Shown here: piece by piece, positions 22,204 to 34,005 of the stretch
Layout of the letters: each line of letters starts with the position of its first letter
How positions within the stretch are numbered: position 1 is the stretch's first letter
Assembly: GCA_019426215.1 (NCBI GenBank)
Contig: CM033391.1
Location: 20,696,708-20,760,707, forward strand
Origin: Buddleja alternifolia
Taxonomy: Eukaryota > Streptophyta > Magnoliopsida > Lamiales > Scrophulariaceae
Length of the DNA: 64,000 nucleotides
Reading direction: 5' to 3'
Notes under the pieces: generated by a model
The model's input: the letters and a program-made list of their open reading frames with translations, nothing else
Database searches by the model: none
Told to the model about the DNA's origin: nothing
Position numbers and translations under genes: made by a program

Positions 22204-23699
22204 CTTGTTTATTTTAGTTTTTGATTTTCGTTTACATTTTTTATAATTCTTAGTTTTCGTTTATTTCTTGATTCTCTTTTATTTTTGTGTTTAGTCTAAT
22301 TTGTTCTTGTATTTAATTGTTAGGTTCTTGAGGTGCATGACCCGCTCCTCAAACAAGCCTCTATACGAGTTGGAGCCCGAAATTGAACGAGTTCTTCGGA
22401 CTAGTAGGCAAGCAAGAGAAATGGCTAATAATCTCAACCAAAACCCGAATGGAAATTTCCCGGACATGAACTCACCGGAAACTAGGGAGTGGTTACAAGG
22501 TGTTCTACAAGCCATGCAAGCGGTACCTCCTCCACAACTCCCGTCGGTTGGGGTAGCTTACCACCTAGGGTCCATACCATTCCGGGGCCCGTAGTCGTGC
22601 CTAATTTCTTCACACCAAACTACCACATTCCGGCTCACATTTTTAATATGGTGCAAGGAGATCCTTTCTATGGAGAACCGCACGAATCACCACACGCTCA
22701 TTTGGAAACCATAGATGAGGCTCTTGTGACCATTCAATATCACCCACGAGATCTTGATGCGATTCGTCTAAGAGTCTTCCATTTCTCATTGAAGGATAGG
22801 GCGACAACATGGTACAAATCTTTACCTCCACAATCTATTACAACATGGGGTGAGTTGGTCGATGCCTTTTTAAATAAATTCTTTCCACCCTCCAAAATCA
22901 ATGAGCTCCGGAGTAATATAAAAGGGTTTAGGCAAAGGAGCAATGAGTCTTTAGCCGAGGCTTGGGCTAGATATAAGGGCATGCTCCGTAAATGTCCCGA
23001 TCATAATTTTGGGTTGAATGAACAAGTACTCCATTTCTATGATGGGGTTAGGTCACGTATTCGGCATAGACTCAACGCGGGTGCGGGAGGAGATCTCCTT
23101 GGGTTAGACTGTCAAAGTGTATGGGACAAAGTCGAACAGTTGGCCCGAGAAGACGAGCTTTACCCCGACGATGAAGAGGCCTCATCCTCTAAAAAGGTTG
23201 CTTGTATTGAGGAAGTAGTTGAGGGAGTAGTAGTCTTGGAACCGGAGGTTGGCAACGTTAATTATGTGGGGAATCAAAATCAACCTCGGGTGAACTTTCA
23301 TGTACCCGAGAATTTTCCAAAAAGGCCCAACCCCGCACAAAACGCACAACCGGGGATCTATCAAGCTCCACGGCCACCTTTCAATAACCCACCTCCGAGG
23401 CAAGGCAATTTCAATGGACAAGGTCAAGGTCAAGTGCAAATGCGACCTCCCACAATCGATGAGAAACTAGATGCTCACATGAAAAAGTCCGATACATCTT
23501 TCAACGAACTTCGGGGTATGATAAAGGATATGTGTATGGAGATGAAGGATTTGCGAACACAAGTGGGGCAACTTTCTAATGCGGTTAACGGTAGAGCCCC
23601 GGGGACTCTCCCAAGCGACACGGAAAAGAACCCGAAGGCCCAATGCAATGCCATAGCCTTGAGAAGTGGCAAACAATTGGAGAGTGACACTGCCAGTAC

Positions 23700-23970
23700 A
23701 TCCGCGCCCGAGCGCCCCGACATGCACGCCCAGGCGCCTGATCTCCCCTGTTCTGGACAAAATTCTCTGTTTTTCGCGCCCGAGCGCCCCGACATGCACG
23801 CCCAGGCGCCTACAGATCCGCGCCTAGGCGCCAATATACGCGCCCAGGCGCCACCCGCAACCCTGCCAGATGCATATGTTCTGAATCCCGCGCCCGAGCG
23901 CTCCGACATGCACGCCCAGGCGCCTACAGATCCGCGCCTAGGCGCCAATATACGCGCCCAGGCGCCGCCT
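23700..23970 (+). repeat. In-frame palindrome repeats in the gag linker
   Basis: The unit codes for PERPDMHAQAP, TDPRLGANIRAQAP and close variants, in about three rounds, built from GCGCCCGAGCGC, CGCCCAGGCGCC and CGCCTAGGCGCC. The minus-strand copy has fewer rounds (12290-12450), so the array varies in number. It falls between the gag capsid domain and the protease, an unstructured region that tolerates length change. Confidence 0.88.
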
Positions 23971-26900
23971 ACTGTTTCAGTGGGTTTTCATCCGTCTAAT
24001 CCAACGCTTTCTCCCCCTATCGAAGTTCGTCTCCCCTTCCCAAATGCTCACAAAAAGAAGAAAAAGGAGATGGATCCGAGCTTTCTTCGAATTTTGGCAA
24101 TCCTTCGGGAAGTGAGAATTAATATTCCGTTTATTGACGCCATTCTCCAAATGCCGAATTATGTGAAGTTCTTCAAGGACATACTCTCCAACAAGCAGAA
24201 GTGGGAGGAGAATGAGACGGTGTGCCTCACGGAAGAATGCTCCGCCGTATTTCTCAATAAATTGCCAACTAAGCTCCAAGATCCCGGGAGCCTCACAATC
24301 CCGTGCACGATTGGGTCCCTATCGTTCAAGAAGGTGTTATGTGACTCGGGGGCCAGCATCAATCTTCTTCCATACTCACTATTTAAAAAGCTAGGCCTTG
24401 GAAATCCCAAGCCGACCTCAATGAGCCTTCAACTAGCCGACCGATCGATCAAGAGGCCCAAGGGGATAATCGAAGACGTTCTTGTCCAAGTCGACAAGTT
24501 TTATTTTCCCGTTGATTTCGTGGTACTCGACATGGAAGAAGATGTGGAGGTACCATTAATCCTAGGGAGACCATTCCTAGCCACGGGTAAGGCGGTGATT
24601 GACATTGCTAATGGTAAGCTTACCTTGAATGTGGGCGATGACAAAGTTACCTTTGATGTTTACAAAGTCCTTAAACATCCTATTGATCATGACTCGTGTT
24701 ATCGAATTGATACATTTGACCAGTTGATTGTTGAGTATTTACAGGACAATACAATTGAAAATTCTCTCGAACAGGATCTTATGAAATCCATGCAAGTGGA
24801 CTCGGAGAAAGATGATCTAGTGGAAAGGGTTCTAAGCTTGGAGTACAAATCTTCCTCTCATTCGGGAGGATTCATCAAAGTTGATAGATCATTGTCAGGA
24901 GCACCTCGCCCATCTATTGAAGAACCCCCCTCTCTCGAACTCAAACCCCTCCCCTCCCACCTTAAATATGTGTACTTGAACAATGACGAAACACTCCCAT
25001 TGATCATTTCCTCATCTCTTTCAGGATCACAAGAAGAGCAATTAATGACGGTGTTGAGATCTCACAAACGGGCTTTTGGGTGGAAACTTGCAGACATCAA
25101 AGGCATTAGTCCAGCGATATGTATGCACAAAATACTTATGGAGGACTCCACCAAGCCTACACGCCAACCCCAAAGGAGGTCAAACCCACAAATCCAAGAG
25201 GTAGTAAAGAAGGAAGTGATTAAACTGCTCGACTCAGGTATAATCTATCCTATTTTTGATAGTGCGTGGGTGAGCCCTACCCAAGTGGTGCCTAAGAAAG
25301 GGGGGATAACGGTAATTGAGAATGCGAATAATGAGCTAATCTCAACTCGTATAATTAGTGGGTGGCGTGTGTGTATAGATTACCGTAAGTTGAATGATGC
25401 CACCCGTAAGGATCATTTCCCCCTCCCCTTTATTGACCAAATGCTTGAACGATTAGCCGGGCATGATTTCTATTGTTTTCTAGATGGTTACTCCGGCTAT
25501 AATCAAATTGCCATAGATCCCGAGGACCAAGAGAAAACCACTTTCACTTGTCCTTATGGCACATTTGCTTATAGAAGGATGCCATTTGGCTTGTGTAATG
25601 CCCCGGCCACTTTTCAAAGATGCATGATGGCTATTTTTCATGATATGGTTGAAGATTTCCTTGAAATTTTTATGGATGACTTTTCTGTATTCGGAACAAC
25701 TTTTGATATTTGTCTTGCTCATTTAAATGTTGTGCTTAAACGTTGTGAAGAAACCAACCTTGTTTTGAATTGGGAAAAATGTCATTTAATGGTCCGGGAG
25801 GGGATTGTGCTTGGCCACAAGATCTCTCAAAAAGGGATCGAAGTGGACCAAGCCAAGATTGAGGTCATTGAAAAACTTCCCCCGCCCACTTCGGTAAAAG
25901 CTGTTAGGAGTTTTCTCGGGCATGCCGGTTTCTATAGGCGATTCATCTTGAATTTCTCTAAAATTGCGAAACCGTTGTCTAATTTGCTTGTCAAAGATGC
26001 ACCTTTTGATTTCAATTCTTCTTGTATGCAGGCCTTTCTTGATTTGAAGGAACGCTTAGTTTCCGCCCCTATCATGTCACCCCCGATTGGAGCTTACCAT
26101 TCGAGTTGATGTGTGATGCGAGTGACACCGCGGTTGGAGCGGTCCTTGGCCAAAGGAAGGAGAAGGTATTTCGAACCATTTACTATGCTAGTAAAACTCT
26201 TAACGATGCACAATTGAATTATGCCACCACGGAAAAAGAATTACTAGCCATAGTCTTTGCATTCGATAAATTCCACTCTTACCTCGTGCTAAACAAAGTG
26301 ATAGTTTACACCGATCATTCGGCTTTAAAATATTTGCTTGCCAAGAAAGATGCTAAACCAAGACTTCTTAGGTGGATTTTGTTACTCCAAGAATTTGATT
26401 TAGAGATAAAAGACAAGAAAGGCACCGAAAATGTAGTAGCCGACCACCTCTCACGATTAGAGCTAGTGAATGATCCGTTAGATGAGATACCAATTCGTGA
26501 GGAATTCCCGGATGAACACCTCCTTGCTATTTCTGACAAAATTTCACCTTGGTATGCTAACTTTGCCAATTACATTGTTACGGGCCGTCTTCCCCCGGAT
26601 ATCACTTTTCATCAAAAGAAGAAATTTCTATTTGATGTGAAGCAATATCTTTGGGACGAACCCTTTTTATTCAAAGTTTGTGCAGATGGCTTAATTCGAC
26701 GTTGCATACCCGAAACGGACGTGCATGCTATCCTATCTCATTGTCATGATATGGCGGTGGGTGGCCATTTTGGGCCTTCCAAAACGGTAGCTAAGATCCT
26801 CCAATCAGGTTTCTTCTGGCCTACTCTTGTTAAAGATGCACATCATTATGTCAAATCTTGTGATCGCTGTCAACGAATGGGGAACATCTCTAAACATCAT

Positions 26901-27807
26901 GAAACGCCCTTAAATAGCATGTTAGAGTGTGAGTTGTTTGATGTATGGGGTGTGGATTTCATGGGCCCTTTCCCCAGTTCTTGTTCAAATAAATATATCC
27001 TTGTTGCGGTAGACTATGTCTCCAAATGGGTGGAAGCCGTGGCCTTGCCTACTAATGATGCTCGGGTTGTCACTCGTTTTCTGAAGAAGCATATTTTTAC
27101 TCGATTTGGAACTCCCCGAGCCATCATTAGTGACGGGGGCACCCACTTCTGCAACAAGCAGTTTGAACTTTTATTGACCAAGTACGGGGTGAAGCATAAA
27201 ATTTCGACCCCATACCACCCACAAACTAGTGGCCAAGTGGAGGTCTCGAATAGGGAGATTAAGCGTATTTTAGAAAAAACTGTCAACGCATCAAGAAAGG
27301 ATTGGTCCCTTAAATTGGATGATGCTCTTTGGGCTTATCGGACCGCCTATAAAACCCCAATTGGCATGTCCCCGTATCGTCTTGTTTTTGGCAAAACATG
27401 TCACTTGCCCGTTGAACTTGAGCATCGTGCTTATTGGGCCATTAAGTTTCTAAATTTTGACTCTCAAAGTGTAGGTACACAACGTTTGCTACAACTCAAC
27501 GAGCTCGAAGAATGGCGTCATCTTGCCTATGAGAACGCGAAACTCTATAAGGAGCGGACCAAAATGTGGCATGACAAACATATTCTCCCCCGAGAATTCC
27601 ACAAGGGAGAGCGGGTGTTGTTATACAACTCTCGACTCCGACTCTTCCCCGGGAAGCTTAAGTCTCGATGGTCGGGCCCATTTTTGATTTCCCATGTCTA
27701 TCCATCCGGCGCCGTCGAGCTTACAACAGATAAAGGACATACTTTCTTGGTCAACGCTCAACGTCTAAAACCTTACTTAGGGATGGATGGACCGAGAGAC
27801 AAAGAGC

Positions 27808-27829
27808 GCGCTTCTTGGGAGGCAACCCA
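27808..27829 (+). promoter_or_regulatory. Conserved non-coding block after pol
   Basis: Contains CTTCTTGGGAGGCAACCCA, as at 8489-8510 (minus strand) and 44821-44842 (element E). Here a deletion of about 60 bp removed the pol stop and the first half of the block but left this core intact. Confidence 0.6.
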
Positions 27830-27979
27830 TGTTTTCTTTCCGTTTCCTTTTCTTTTTCTCTTATTATCCCGTTTGTTGCTTTATTTTCTAGTCTTACATC
27901 TTTGTTAGTTTGTGTTTTAAGTGTTTTGTCTCTCCACTTTTGAAACAGAAAATGAAATTCTTTACACAATATTTCTGAA

Positions 27980-28145
27980 GAGCCCGCCTAGGCGCCTATC
28001 GACGCGCGCCTAGGCGCCCATTTCTGAAAGGGGCGCCCAAGCGCCGAAAAACTCCCGCCTAGGCGCGGGAAGTGTCACTCAAAAATCCAGGTACGCTGTG
28101 TCGCGCGCCTAGGCGCCCAAACACGCGCGCCTAGGCGCCCGTTTC
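27980..28145. repeat. Palindrome cluster in the pol-env spacer
   Basis: Repeated GCGCCTAGGCGCCC, GGCGCCCAAGCGCC and TTTCTGA words, the mirror of 8159-8341 but with different unit number and order. Non-coding. Confidence 0.85.
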
Positions 28146-28489
28146 TGATTTAAACACATCTGTGGGTCAAAACGGTCAAAATTCTCACAAAATCTTCACA
28201 ACTCCTCTCCCACGCGATTTCCGGCGACACTCTCACCATTTCCGGCCATTTCCACCGTGTTTCACCGCCACTTTCCATCAACATAATTCGTTGCACAAGT
28301 GGCTCCTCTTTCACATCGACTCGGTGCGACAATTTTGGGGATAAAAGGTGAGTTTTGGCTTTACCCTTCTTCCATTTCCGATTCATAGCCGACGAGTAGG
28401 TGCCTTACGTTATATTTTGAGGATTAATTGGGGCATTGTCCGATTGTGGTTTGTTTTTTTTGTTGCATTTGAGGACTTTTATTGGATTT

Positions 28490-28655
28490 GTGGGTTGTAG
28501 TCAAATTTGGGGGTTGTTGTTGTTGAATTGGATGCTCTATTGTTGTTAAATCCGTGGGTTGTTATCAATTTGTGGGTTTAGTCAAATTTGGGGGTTGTTG
28601 TTGTTGAATTGGATGCTATATTGTTGTTAAATCTGTGGATTGTTGCTAGATTGTG
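28490..28655 (+). repeat. 81-bp tandem repeat, two copies
   Basis: GTCAAATTTGGGGGTTGTTG occurs at 28500 and again at 28581; the repeat carries on for about 75 more bases with few changes. The GTT-rich stretch precedes the envelope-position frame. The minus-strand copy has the same tract once in a different arrangement. Confidence 0.8.
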
Positions 28656-28774
28656 GGTTGCTCTCTGATTTTGGTGTGTTGTTGGGCGTTGACGATTGTT
28701 GTGTTGGGTTGGTTGCATTCGGGTTGATTTGAGTAGTTGAGAAATTTAGATAATTTTAACCATTGTTGTTGCAA

Positions 28775-30067
28775 ATGACGAGAACTACCAACAAACCGTC
28801 CAAGGGTAAGAAAAAAGTGGATGAGGGTTCCTCTAATGAGCCCGAGACTCCCGATAATACCCGTTTCGAAAACTCCAAAGTCCAAATTATGTGTCAGAGT
28901 TTGAGCACCCCCCGCACCCTTATTAAGGAGCACTATTTGACCACCCGGGGACAGCCCTTTGTGCACGAATTGATACAGTTCCATCACTTACAGTTTTTCT
29001 GTCAAAAGCCCGAGGCCATCTGTCTTCCTTGGGTCCTGGAATTCTTCAGCTCCGGGGTTTATGATGAGATTGAGACGCGAGGATGGCTGGGGACTACCCT
29101 TTTGGTACGGGGCAAACATGTCGATTATGAGTTGAGACAGATTAGGGAGAGCATAGGTACCCCCATCCCTCAGACATGCGAGTTCACCACTCTTTACAAT
29201 GCAGGGCGCCTCCGGGTTAGCCTGTCAGATATTTTGCGGGTTATTGCCCGAGAGGGGTGGGAGTGGGTACCCGGAGAAGCTCATGTCCCCCGTAGGGCTC
29301 TACTTCCCGAGGCTGCTTTCCGGCTCGACTTCATCCGATTCAATTTAATACCGAGTACCAATCGGTCAGAGGCAAACAAGGAACGGGCCACCCTCATCTA
29401 TGCTATTATGTCCAAGAAAGCTGTGGACTTTGCCCGGGTGATCCACAAGTCTTTGACGGACCACTTTAGGAAGTTGAAGAATGAGTTAGGGCCGTTGATT
29501 AACAAAGAATTGGCTAAGCAAAAGGGCGAAGGTCCCACTCGAAAGAATCCCATCATTCTCCCGTCACTGATCACAGTTTTATGCAAAGCAGCTAAGGTTC
29601 CCACATTTTCTATGGAGCGTACTGAGCTCCCTGGTTCTTATCTCGCCGTGGTAGATGACGACCCCCAGGCTCCTCCACCACCAGCTACTTCCAAGAGGCC
29701 TCGCCCGTCTTCATCCCGGTCTACTAGTTCCCCACAGTTTCCACCTATGGATGCCGCCGCCATTAGACAATTAAAGGATGAATTGAGGGATGAGTTGCGA
29801 GATGAGATGAGGGTGGTCATGTCCGACACTTGTGCTTATTTCCGTCAGCTTCTTGTCGAGCATAATGAGTTTGTCGGTCGGGGGCCGTTTGATTATTCTA
29901 CTCCTCCACCTTACCCGCACCCCCCGCCTCAGTAGCCCGCAGATTTGCACGAGTCAGGTGCTCTCGTTCCTGTAGGAGGTGATGATGAGGGTAGCCCGTT
30001 GATTGATTTGGACGATCTCGGCGGAACGGATGAGGACTACATTGACCGTTTTGGCACTACAGATTAG
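28775..30067 (+). pseudogene. Envelope-position protein of Athila, truncated by a stop
   Basis: Same protein as 6207-7514: MTRTTN start (ATG 28775; an upstream in-frame ATG at 28763), central plant transposon protein domain (RLDFIRFNLIPSTNRSEANK), Pro/Ser-rich linker and the ELRDELRDEM helix. A TAG at 29933-29935 replaces a Gln codon of the other copy and removes the last 45 or so residues; the frame otherwise continues to the normal TAG at 30065-30067. A 12-bp in-frame deletion in the acidic tail is a second difference. The truncated protein would still hold the central domain. Confidence 0.85.
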
Positions 30068-31658
30068 GCTTATCCTGTTTTATTTCCATGCATGTTTCGT
30101 TTTGTTTTTGGTTATCTTTTGTTGGGTTGTTGGATATTTGTTGTTTTATGTTTGGATGCTTGATGTTTTCTTTCCATGCATGTTTCTCGTTTTTGTTCGT
30201 CTCGTTTTGTTTTCTTCTATTCTATCCATTGTTTGATGCTTTGTATGGCTAGCATTTTTTTACCTATGTAGTGATCGACACAGTGATTGCCATCCTTGGA
30301 CTCGATTGCCTTAAGTGGACTCGGGTTTGCTTTTCAGCTCCCCTATGGTGATGTGTACTTTACCCTTATTTTCTTTCGAACATTGGGGCCAATGTTCATG
30401 TTAAGTTGGGGGGAGTGTTTTAGATAACTCAGTCCAAGTTTGGGGGATGGCACACATCTACATGTGAGCTTGTGCATTTTGTGATTTTTTTTTTTGGATA
30501 GAATTTCAACCCGTCACTTGATGAATTGAGCATGGTTAACGAGAATACATGGTATGCATTCTCTATCAATTTGGTTTTCAATTTGGTTTTTAATGGCTAT
30601 ACACGCAATTCCTTGTTTGTGAGACCCTAACTAGACTAGATTGACCTTAAGATGATTCACATATGCACATAAATCGAGGGTAGAGGAGTTGAGTGGGCAA
30701 CCATTTTGAAACACTTAAAGGCTTGATCCTGGAAATATCAACTTAGAATTTTCACATGTGTTATGAGTTGAGAACGTTAACTTCGTGTGCTTAATAATAA
30801 AAAGAGGTTGAACATTGGTATGACTGAAAAAGTCAGGCTTAATAGATACTGGGGGCAAAGAGCACCATGCCTAGAATACTGTACTATTAAGCTAATTTGA
30901 GCTAGAGCTCAAGCCAATACAAGTGTTAAGTAAATAAGGACCTAGTTTGATTTTGTGGCCTTTGACACTCGAGCGATTAAGCCCTTAGGAATGTCTCTAC
31001 ATTTGATACCCGAAAGCCGTCTGGTTTAGGAGTTATTGGCCTAAAGCTCGTTACACGGGTGTCATAGAAAGCCTAAGAGGATCGAACATTGCACATGGTC
31101 TAGCCTCTAATGTTTCGAGTTGAAAGTGCATAAGTTAAAGTCGAAAGTGGAATGAAGTGATGAATTTTTAAGTGGCTATGAAGTTGTATTCAATTCTCGT
31201 ACCATGTGAATAATCAAAAGTTGATAAATATGGGGTTAATGCTTGAAAAGTGGTAAGAATGCCACTCGATTATAATACTTGAGATTTATTACACTACACC
31301 CTTAGGATGATCTTTTCGATGTTAAGGCGTAACATGAGCAATTGGGTGACGTGTATATATATGTAACTTGAGCTTAAACAGGTGAATTCGTACCATTGTG
31401 TGCTATTAATCATTGTAATTTACGTTGAGTGATCGGGGTTGAAAATCTTTCGATTTTGTGGGTATATCGTCTGCAAACCCTCACGAGACTATAACTCGTC
31501 CTTTGAGGTAACTCAAAGGTTCAAAGGCTTGTTGCATTCGCTAAATGCAACCGTTTACTCCACGAAAGTGAGTTAGGTAGTTTTCTTTTTGTTTCTCTCT
31601 TTGATTGATGATGTTTCCTTATCTTAAAACTCTTATTGCTCGAGGACGATCAATTGAT
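30068..31658 (+). other. 3' untranslated region of plus-strand Athila
   Basis: Non-coding, colinear with 4583-6206. Near its start, ACATTGGGGCCAATGT (30380-30395, an inverted repeat) is followed by the purine tract AAGTTGGGGGGAGTG (30403-30417). Otherwise only simple T-rich and AT-rich sequence. Confidence 0.75.
30380..30417 (+). promoter_or_regulatory. Internal purine tract with adjacent inverted repeat
   Basis: AAGTTGGGGGGAGTG resembles the 3' purine tract (31659-31672) but lies about 1.25 kb before it. The same arrangement occurs in the minus-strand copy (5859-5900) and element E (45064-45075). It could act as a second plus-strand primer; this is inference from sequence likeness. Confidence 0.5.
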
Positions 31659-31672
31659 AAGTGTGGGGGTGT
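31659..31672 (+). other. Polypurine tract of plus-strand Athila
   Basis: AAGTGTGGGGGTGT directly before the 3' LTR. Confidence 0.9.
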
Positions 31673-33401
31673 TGATAAGAGGCATTTTTACGTGTTTTTA
31701 AGCCCCTTTCCGTTTATGTTTTAGGTTCATCTATCGCTTGATTCTTGCCACATGTGCGTTTAATTCGTGCATTAAGTGATTTCAGGTCTTAAATGGATAC
31801 AATCAAAGAACGGGATGAAAAACGACGTATAAAACAAGTTTAGGCCAAATTGCTACGCACCCCTATGCCCAAGCGCCTTTCCACCCACGCCCAGGCGCCG
31901 GACAAGATGCAAATAACGTCAACATTCTGCTTACCACGCCTAGGCGCCATCCTGTCCACGCCCGGGCGCCGTATCTGCACCACTTTCCACGTTCGAGCGC
32001 TATTTCCGTATGTTTAGAGACCGAATTGGATGAAGTTCCCTTCTACAATGTTGTAGAACTATGTGTTAGCTTCAAATGAGGACTTGAATCATCCAAATCT
32101 GAGTTTCGTGGAGAAAGTTATGAATGAAATACGATTGCTGCGCAGGACACATTGCATTTAATTTCAGCATTCTGTCAGCGGCGCCCAAGCGCCGTAATGC
32201 CCACGCCTAGGCGTGACCACACCCGAGTTTTGATTCCTTTCAGCCAAAAGATCATCATTTGATGGGGGAATGGAACATTTAAAGCCAAGAGGTCATCACA
32301 TGTATGGAGGGGATGTCATAAGTATGTTTCTTAGTAGATCTACTTTATGGAATTTTATACTACTCACTTTAGAGTAGTGGAGGACACACTAGGGGAGACA
32401 CACACTAGGGAGCCCAGAATTTCTGGTCTTCTTAAGGCATTTTCTTCACTTGGGACCGATCATAAGAGGGGGAGGGAGGCAGCTGGCCATTACTTTTTCA
32501 CTCATCATCATTCATCACCATTCTTCATCATTTTGGAGGGGAAGAAAGAGATAGGAGCTAAGGATTGAAGCTCCACTCGAGGATCCATCACCATTCAACC
32601 TTTGAGGGAGTTTGTTCATTGTTTATAGCATTTATGTGTTTACACTTATGTATATGAATATGTTGAATTCTTCTATGTTGATGGTTATGAGCTAATATAG
32701 TAGAACTAAGGCCATGTGAAGGCCAATTTATGAATCAATATATGTGAAGTGAATTTTCGTATTAATTCTCATATTGCTTTGTGTGTTGATTTTGAGCTTT
32801 TATCACAATCATGTGTTTGATCACCATATGCTTGCTATTTTGCCTAGTCTAGTCATTCGAGAGAAGAGAGATTAGGGTTCAATGGAATCAACTCATCATC
32901 CGAAACTAATGTGGAATTGCCCCTAGAAATAGGTAAAGATTTCCGGGTGCAGTTAGCCAGATTTATCCGGGGAAACTCTAGAACTTTAATGCGTGGTTAT
33001 TGATTAGATTCTCGGATAGACATATTTAGAGAACCATCAATTAATCATAGGATTATTATGTGCCGAGACATCGGGTAATAATTATCTAAAGAATTTCCAC
33101 CAAAGCAATAGGAGTCTAATAATTCGAGGAGTAGCTCATATATATTGACGAGTAGATTCGGTTTTAGCATGTGCCTTAGTCATTTTATCATACGTGAGAT
33201 TTAATCTATAGTACGTTTCTCTTTGGTTCTTCGTTTGTTTAATCTTTTTCTTGCATTTTACTTTAATTGTCTTTTCTTTTATCGAAAATCATTAACTAGA
33301 ATTCAAGTCCTTGTGGTTCGACAACCCGGACTTTTTGTCCACTTATTACTATACACGTCTAGTGCACTTGCTATCATAGCACGTTAGCTTTTAGCGTGTC
33401 A
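31673..33401 (+). repeat. 3' LTR of plus-strand Athila
   Basis: 1729 bp, TGATAAGAGG...AGCGTGTCA, followed by the target duplication CGTTC. It has the palindrome cluster at about 31860-32220 and lacks the 91-bp insertion. Confidence 0.95.
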
Positions 33402-33406
33402 CGTTC

Positions 33407-33757
33407 CTTCTAGCCCATTACCCATATCACAACAACATTAAAACACTCCAAAAATACAAAAATCATTAAAACCCACATCAAAAAATAGTTCAAACGTTCA
33501 GAAATACCATACAAACTCATACTTTAGGAGGCAAAGGACATAGACAAAGGAACATTACCGGAGGCAAAGAAAATTAAAGTTGGTTGTGATGGAAGGTCTG
33601 GTGGACCCTTTGTGGTGGTTGGCGTCTGGCCGTAGAGTGAGTGGAGTCCCAACGTAGATTGATAGAAGAGAGGGCTTCAGATTTTCATATTTGGAATTGG
33701 CTTTGAGCATGCATAGTGATAGTATTGGGTGCCCAATGAGCCATTTATTGGCTTCAT
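33407..33757. other. Unassigned flank
   Basis: About 350 bp of moderate composition after the Athila. No coding frame, repeat or RNA gene recognised; it may be the oldest sequence here. Confidence 0.5.
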
Positions 33758-33964
33758 TGTTAGACTGAAAAATTATGACAGTCTTTTTTTTGATATCATA
33801 TTGAATTAATCATTGGCAACCCTGTCTTTATCGCATATTCTTTAGTTAGTTTAGTTAAAGATCCCATGGATTACTTATGGTTAGAGGAATGGTTGTCACA
33901 TGGGGCATGGCGACTATGGAACACTCTCGGGGGTCGTAATCCTAAAACCCTATTCCAAGTTGTA

Positions 33965-34005
33965 GAGACTGCGAGATATGGGATATCGCCATATCTCACA
34001 GTCTC
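33965..34005. other. Stem-loop, 17-bp stem
   Basis: GAGACTGCGAGATATGG and CCATATCTCACAGTCTC pair with one mismatch around a 7-nt loop. It lies near the start of the partial LTR; in RNA it would be a stable hairpin. Confidence 0.85.

Larger units (their letters stand above)
22337..27908 (+). pseudogene. gag-pol of plus-strand Athila, two frameshifts
   Basis: Starts at ATG 22337 (MTRSSNKPLYELEPEIER). One base is missing near 22549 relative to the minus-strand copy, shifting the frame inside gag; the rest of gag, the protease (DSGA, 24342-24353) and RT (IDYRKLN near 25375; FMDD 25669-25680) are open until 26109. A C-run at 26080-26084 is one base short and shifts the frame again. RNase H (acidic residues in the segments near 26109, 26232 and 26310) and integrase follow in a third open part: HHCC site about 26738-26880, catalytic acids in VDFMGP (26950), SDGGTHF (27130) and [10 protein letters not shown] (27235). 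The normal pol stop is deleted near 27806, so the frame runs on into the spacer and gains a hydrophobic tail up to 27908. No CCHC knuckle visible. Confidence 0.93.
20360..33401 (+). mobile_element. Athila-type Ty3-gypsy element, plus-strand copy
   Basis: Complete element of 13,042 bp flanked by CGTTC (20355-20359 and 33402-33406). It is the same family as 2849-17209, in the opposite orientation, and shares LTR, PBS, gag-pol, spacer, envelope-position frame, UTR and purine tract. LTRs: 20360-22179 and 31673-33401. Without a 91-bp insertion in the 5' LTR both are 1729 bp; by eye they differ at about 20 positions (about 1%). It has two frameshifts in gag-pol and a stop in the third frame, so it is not autonomous. 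Confidence 0.95.

Noticed and set aside
23467..24279. Antisense proteins opposite Athila gag
   Set aside because: They mirror the coding strand of gag/protease in another frame and contain no known domain.
27840..27908. True envelope or membrane protein in the plus Athila
   Set aside because: The hydrophobic residues arise from reading non-coding spacer after loss of the pol stop.
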